Source: JBAIYU01 sp036763085
Lineage (GTDB): Bacteria > Bacillota > Negativicutes > DSM-1736 > Dendrosporobacteraceae
Assembly: GCF_036763085.1 (NCBI RefSeq)
Contig: NZ_JBAIYU010000007.1
Location: 62,001-126,000 of the forward strand
Direction of reading: 5' to 3'
DNA length: 64,000 nt
Shown here: in pieces, positions 60,144 through 64,000 of the stretch
Layout of the letters: the number at the start of each line of letters is the position of its first letter
How positions within the stretch are numbered: the stretch's first letter is position 1
Notes under the pieces: model-generated
Told to the model about the DNA's origin: nothing
The model's database searches: none
What the model saw: only the letters and a program-made list of their open reading frames with translations
Position numbers and translations under genes: made by a program

Positions 60144-60677
60144 TTAGAATTTGACCATTACTTGGGCATTTGTACCTCTAACCGTATGATAGCCAAGACC
60201 GAAAGCTAGCGTCTTTTTAGCCCGAAACTGAAGACCACCGGAATAAGCAGCGTTAGTTGAGGTCCTGGATGATTGAGTGTAAAGCAGCCCTGAAGTTGTT
60301 GACTGGGCGACTTCTGCCTTATCCTGAAAGTAAAGGCCTACTCCACCGTACACGGTAAACTTATTCGACAGATCAGCAAAATGTAATATATCCAGCCCGT
60401 AAGGACCGTCGATATTTTTATCCCCAAGTGAGATATAACCGTTTTCAGATGTTGGATAGCTTTTAATATCGTTGGAAGCATAATCTCCACCGTTTAAGCC
60501 ACCTATTTCCCACCCGAAAAAACCGCTTCGTGCACCAAACGAGACACTAAATTGACTGTTTTTTGCTCCAAGAGAAACCCAATTATCTTTCCCGCTAAAA
60601 GCTTCCGAAACCGCTGTCACTGGCAAGACATACAGCATCAAAAGAAAGCTTGCAATGCTTCTGTACCGCTGTTTCAT
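60144..60677 (-). CDS. predicted outer-membrane beta-barrel protein
   Basis: This 177-residue secreted protein has a signal peptide ending near VSEAFS (about residue 26). It then has alternating aromatic/glycine beta strands (VSLGAKNSQFSVSFGARSGFFGWEIG, in pieces) and a C-terminal strand ending in Phe (QVMVKF), the signal for BamA-mediated insertion. Such a protein fits a diderm envelope. The ATG at 60677 follows GGAGTG. No close function is recognised. Confidence 0.75.
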   Translation of the reverse strand: MKQRYRSIASFLLMLYVLPVTAVSEAFSGKDNWVSLGAKNSQFSVSFGARSGFFGWEIGGLNGGDYASNDIKSYPTSENGYISLGDKNIDGPYGLDILHFADLSNKFTVYGGVGLYFQDKAEVAQSTTSGLLYTQSSRTSTNAAYSGGLQFRAKKTLAFGLGYHTVRGTNAQVMVKF

Positions 60678-60761
60678 ATAAATCACTCCGTCCATTATTT
60701 ACATAATGTTTAGACGGAAAGGTAGAAATATCCTTTACTCTTTTTATTCCAATTTTATCCA

Positions 60762-61322
60762 TTACATTCCATCAACTTTACCAGTATCAATTTGTTGCTT
60801 GCATTTTCTTGGCGGTATACTTTCAAGGGCCATTGCCACAGCTTCTTGAGCTGTAGAGGCATAGCCTATTTTAACTGTTTTTCGCATATCTAAATAGCTG
60901 CCGTCATAAGCTATTTCACGCACTCGTCCAGCCCATCCCCCAGATGGCTCTACTACAACTACTGGCTTTTGGTTTAGATAGGCAGCCGAAAGCTCACCCA
61001 ATGTTCCATTACCGCCACTAACCATAATAAGTGCATCAGAAGAGTGCACAAGTATAAGACTTCGATAGTCATACCCAAAACCTGTAGTTATTGGTATATC
61101 AATATTATCATTCGCACAATCCAGAGAATCACCTGGTAATATACCTATAACCAAGCCGCCCTGCTGCTTAGCTCCATACGATACAGCATCCATAACACCG
61201 CTCGTTCCGCCAGTAAGCAGGACAGCTCCCTTTTTTGCTATTTCCCTGCCAACTTCTTCGGCCAACTTTGCTGCTTCTTCAGATATTTCTCCAGACTGAC
61301 CTATAACTCCAATTCTTAGCAT
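60762..61322 (-). CDS. LOG-like Rossmann protein (TIGR00725 type)
   Basis: This 186-residue protein of the lysine-decarboxylase-like/TIGR00725 group has the N-terminal RIGVIGQSGEIS, LLTGGTSGVMDAVSYGAK and the nucleotide-site motif VSGGNGTLGELSAAY. Relatives of the LOG type cleave nucleoside monophosphates, but this branch is uncharacterised, so the reaction is uncertain. The ATG has GAGGTGG. It is downstream of the AEC transporter gene on the same strand, with a 68-bp gap. Confidence 0.82.
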   Translation of the reverse strand: MLRIGVIGQSGEISEEAAKLAEEVGREIAKKGAVLLTGGTSGVMDAVSYGAKQQGGLVIGILPGDSLDCANDNIDIPITTGFGYDYRSLILVHSSDALIMVSGGNGTLGELSAAYLNQKPVVVVEPSGGWAGRVREIAYDGSYLDMRKTVKIGYASTAQEAVAMALESIPPRKCKQQIDTGKVDGM

Positions 61323-61390
61323 TGAACCACCTCATTAAAATAATTATTCTAATTTTGCTAATCCCGTTACTAAACTATCAAATTATTAAA

Positions 61391-62371
61391 TTAGACTGAA
61401 AGACTAAAAAACAAAATCGGGTAGATAACCATAAGGAAAATTAATGTTGTCAATATAAAAGCAGCCACCGATATGTGCAAATTGAGTCCATAGATCCGCG
61501 AAGTAATAACAGCATTCACAGCAGTAGGAGTGCATGACAGCACTAAAATACTGTTTAGCATTATCGGATCGCTTATTACAAGCCGTGCTAAACTATATGT
61601 GATTACTGGCGTAACAATAAACTTCAAGGGAATCAAATCAATAATACTTCTGTATTGTTCCCGAAGCTTCCCAAAATCAACCGAATATCCAACAGGGATC
61701 AGTGCTGTCCATGCACCAAAATGTACTAATGGGTTAAAAATCATTCCTAGCAGCTCTGGTCGCTCAACATTTGCTGCCTGTAAAGCGACGCCACACATTA
61801 TTCCGACGACGGCTAGCTGATTACGACTGAAAAGCACTGCTTTGACTGATATTTTGTTTTCAACTTTACCTTTTTGTGATTTCTGATAATAATATTGAGC
61901 GAGTGGGTAACAGAACATAAACATTAAGATGTATTGAAACAGTACCACTAGCTGCTGATACGCATAACCTGTTTCCCCATATAGTAAGAAAACACATAAG
62001 CCGCCTATTGTTCCTAAATTAGATAAAATAGCGGACATGACATAACTACCTCGGTCCAAATCACTATTATATTTGCGCTCTGCAATAAAGTAAGCGATTA
62101 CACCAGGAATTACCCCCATTGCTAGTCCTAGCACTGGCAGCCAGACTAAATCCGCTTTGAGCGGCAGCACCCAAAAACTAAGCATTGATAATGCCGGATA
62201 CACCACCAATATATTATTTAAGATCAATTTATTAAAAAAATTTTCGCCTAATCTCTTTTGGTATTTACAAAGGTAGCCAATAGCTATCGGCAAAATAAGA
62301 TCAATAGCAAAGTAAATTAGTTTATGTTTAATATCCATAAGTAGAGCTAGAAGCAAGTCACCAGCTTTCAT
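61391..62371 (-). CDS. AEC family transporter (auxin efflux carrier-like)
   Basis: This 326-residue membrane protein has about ten transmembrane helices in two similar halves. Half-ends carry ILSNLGTIGGL and SCTPTAVNAVIT, which match the AEC crossover motifs. Bacterial members export organic acids such as malate or related compounds; the substrate here is unknown. The start is unclear: neither the ATG at 62371 nor one at 62338 has a strong ribosome site. Nearby genes do not suggest a substrate. Confidence 0.85.
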   Translation of the reverse strand: MKAGDLLLALLMDIKHKLIYFAIDLILPIAIGYLCKYQKRLGENFFNKLILNNILVVYPALSMLSFWVLPLKADLVWLPVLGLAMGVIPGVIAYFIAERKYNSDLDRGSYVMSAILSNLGTIGGLCVFLLYGETGYAYQQLVVLFQYILMFMFCYPLAQYYYQKSQKGKVENKISVKAVLFSRNQLAVVGIMCGVALQAANVERPELLGMIFNPLVHFGAWTALIPVGYSVDFGKLREQYRSIIDLIPLKFIVTPVITYSLARLVISDPIMLNSILVLSCTPTAVNAVITSRIYGLNLHISVAAFILTTLIFLMVIYPILFFSLSV

Positions 62372-62465
62372 GTAGTTCTATTGGTTAGATCACTTTATAT
62401 AAGTTTTTAAGTCAGATATTATTACCATACCACAAAATGACAAAACATCAAGTTAACAAACAAAT

Positions 62466-62517
62466 AAAAGCATTAATAACGCTCATGATCTCTCATAAGC
62501 GTTATTAATGCTTTTTA
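62466..62517 (-). terminator. terminator of the peroxiredoxin gene
   Basis: An 18-bp near-perfect stem (AAAAGCATTAATAACGCT and complement) with flanking A/T runs, 10 bp past the stop. Confidence 0.88.
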
Positions 62518-62527
62518 TTAGCCTAAT

Positions 62528-63238
62528 TTAATCATAATCTTCGTAGTACTTGTATTTACAAACGTCCTTTTTACTACCTACTCCGCCTTTTCTATAGGTA
62601 AACCACCAATCAAACCCCTCCAGTTCACCCATATTTATTTTTCTAAGACGTTCCTTAGCTAATTTTTCAGTAGCCGGCGGGGGTATTATAACGTCACTGC
62701 CAATTACTTCATTACACGGCCAGTTAGCTGGGGTTGCCACTCCATCGTTATCGGTCGTCTGGAGAGCTTTGACTAATCTTAAAATTTCCTGCATGTTTCG
62801 ACCAACTTCTTGCGGATAGTAAATTATCGCTCTTACTATAGCTTTATTATCCACTACAAAAACTGCCCTAACAGTATTAGTCGCCTTATTTGGATGTATC
62901 ATGCCTAATTTTTTAGCAATAATACCTTGATCATCTGCTATTATCGGAAACTTAATTTTTACATCAAAATTATTATCTATCCATTGTACCCATTTTAAGT
63001 GTGGGAAAACCTGATCCACCGATAACCCTAAAAGCTCAGTATTCAACTCCTGAAAATCACTGTAGTGTTTGGCAAAGGAGATAAATTCTGTCGTACAAAC
63101 AGGGGTAAAGTCGGCAGGATGACTAAATAAAACAAGCCACTTACCAGAATAATGACTAGGCAATGAAATTGTCCCCTGAGTCGTTTTAACTGTGATCTCA
63201 GGAAACTTATCTCCTATCAGCGGCATTTTTACATCCAT
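62528..63238 (-). CDS. peroxiredoxin, Prx6/thermophilic TPx-like
   Basis: This 236-residue thiol peroxidase has the peroxidatic Cys48 in FTPVCTTE, with the conserved Thr45 and Pro46. The long C-terminal arm has WPCNEVIG, VIIPPPAT and a further Cys in VCKYKYYEDYD. Length and arm match the archaeal/anaerobe Prx6 group, which can use the C-terminal Cys for resolution. It would remove H2O2 or organic peroxides. The ATG at 63238 has GGGAGG. It is monocistronic with its own terminator. Confidence 0.92.
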   Translation of the reverse strand: MDVKMPLIGDKFPEITVKTTQGTISLPSHYSGKWLVLFSHPADFTPVCTTEFISFAKHYSDFQELNTELLGLSVDQVFPHLKWVQWIDNNFDVKIKFPIIADDQGIIAKKLGMIHPNKATNTVRAVFVVDNKAIVRAIIYYPQEVGRNMQEILRLVKALQTTDNDGVATPANWPCNEVIGSDVIIPPPATEKLAKERLRKINMGELEGFDWWFTYRKGGVGSKKDVCKYKYYEDYD

Positions 63239-63324
63239 ATATACACTTCCTCCCAGCGGTGTCCTTGCTTGGATAGCTATATATTATGTAATATTTTATG
63301 CGTCTGCCGATGAAAGGGTACCAG

Positions 63325-64000
63325 CTAACGTAATGTTGCTTCAAACAAACTGATACTTGCCGGATCGAACATATTTCCTTTGCCGGCAATTACCTTAAAA
63401 ACCGCTTGGTACGGAGTACATTTTTTTAAAATCAACCTATCGTAGTAGTCAGCTACAGCAATTATACGGGCAAATTCAATAATCTCGTTTTTTCCAAATC
63501 CAATAGGATAACCCTTGCTATCATGTCGCTCATGGTGCTGCAAGCAGACTAACGCCACTATCATATCTATATCATTATTTTGACGTAACTTGTTAAAACC
63601 GACAAAAGCATGTTCGCTGTTTTCTTCACTAAACTTCCTGCCCATACCTACATCATGCATTAGGGCAGCTATAGTCAGATATTCTAAATCGCTGTTGCTA
63701 TATTCGTTCTGGATACCCATACAAACAGCGAGTATCGCTGTACGCACAGAATGCTTGTAAAGAATGTCATTTTGCATCATGGAGTTCAGATACTCTTTTA
63801 CATAATGTTTTTCTATCGCCTGATATAAAACTTCTTCTACCTTGTCTAAATATCTGCAAACCTTAACTGTTCTGTATTGATCGATATCACTAATTAAAGC
63901 TTTACAGGCAGTAAATTGACGGGTTGGTTTAACTAACGAATCCAGCTTAGCTTCACTTAGCTGTCCGCTTTCTATCGGAATTAGCCCGATATTATACTTT
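63325..64000 (-). CDS. HD-GYP domain protein (5' end beyond window)
   Basis: The reading frame stays open to the window edge, so this is the C-terminal part of a longer gene. The HD-GYP domain covers the last 150 residues: HSVRTAILAV, ALMHDVGMG (HD pair), LQHHERHDSKGYP (HD-GYP-like with S-K-G-Y-P) and FARIIAVADYYDRL. These domains hydrolyse cyclic di-GMP; the changed G-Y-P context (D-S-K-G-Y-P rather than D-G-x-G-Y-P) may affect this. The visible upstream part (about 70 residues) is helical and includes a Lys/Glu-rich linker. The rest of the N-terminus is unseen. Confidence 0.85.
   Translation of the reverse strand, partial: KYNIGLIPIESGQLSEAKLDSLVKPTRQFTACKALISDIDQYRTVKVCRYLDKVEEVLYQAIEKHYVKEYLNSMMQNDILYKHSVRTAILAVCMGIQNEYSNSDLEYLTIAALMHDVGMGRKFSEENSEHAFVGFNKLRQNNDIDMIVALVCLQHHERHDSKGYPIGFGKNEIIEFARIIAVADYYDRLILKKCTPYQAVFKVIAGKGNMFDPASISLFEATLR

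Overview
The window reads as a chromosomal segment of an anaerobic, endospore-forming Firmicute with an outer membrane, most likely class Negativicutes, Sporomusaceae-like. Spore genes are scattered through it: a GerA/GerB/GerC germination operon, an alpha/beta-type SASP with a sigma-G-type promoter, CotJA-CotJB-CotJC, a Spo0E-like protein, SpoVD- and SpoVE-like peptidoglycan proteins and a PAS histidine kinase. A small secreted beta-barrel protein ending in Phe fits a diderm envelope. The lineage is inferred from gene content only. No rRNA, tRNA, CRISPR array, transposase or prophage was seen.

Layout. 1-0.4 kb: a small unknown gene. 0.4-3.3 kb: lutABC lactate oxidation operon (minus). 3.5-14.9 kb: a tight DNA-repair operon, sbcD-sbcC-addB-addA (minus). 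15-17.2 kb: a 32-residue protein and a chemoreceptor. 17.2-21.7 kb: the germination operon, ending in a 54-residue membrane protein. 21.8-26.3 kb: a small Met/Asp-rich protein, a truncated PaaK-like protein, a zinc-ribbon protein, a polysaccharide deacetylase, a D,D-carboxypeptidase and an orphan CheR. 26.5-30.4 kb: ald, alr, a Spo0E-like gene, hypB and hypA. 30.6-36.4 kb: SASP, a degenerate PolX-like protein, a SpoVD-type PBP, a glucosaminidase, an Lrp/AsnC regulator and a PHP phosphoesterase. 36.5-46.6 kb: a glycerol-3-phosphate region with glpP, pyruvate kinase 1, glpC-glpB-glpA, about 1 kb of structured non-coding DNA, and pyruvate kinase 2. 46.7-49.9 kb: cotJ operon, a 25-residue protein, a PspC protein and a FtsW/SpoVE protein. 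50-60 kb: a beta-propeller, a DUF2935 protein, trmB, a PAS kinase, an AcoR/DhaR-type activator, mgsA, an H-NOX chemoreceptor and a siroheme reductase-like protein. 60-64 kb: an outer-membrane protein, a LOG-like protein, an AEC transporter, a peroxiredoxin and a partial HD-GYP protein.

Three signals stand out. (1) A family of about 70-95 bp structured repeats occurs at seven places, usually next to stop codons. Paired base changes between copies preserve the same stems. (2) The leaders of glpP, glpA and pyruvate kinase 2 share one antiterminator/terminator design, suggesting that GlpP controls its own gene, the G3P dehydrogenase and a pyruvate kinase as one glycerol-to-pyruvate regulon. A second tandem-hairpin element recurs three times in the same region. 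(3) A chemoreceptor carries an N-terminal H-NOX haem domain with the distal Tyr expected of an O2-binding sensor.

Several proteins are degenerate or rewired: a PolX homologue without its N-terminal domain and with E-x-E in place of the catalytic D-x-D, a PaaK homologue lacking its C-terminal domain, and a sigma54-activator-like protein without GAFTGA. Many starts were moved from the longest open frame to an internal ATG, GTG or TTG that has a proper Shine-Dalgarno; each entry gives the reason.
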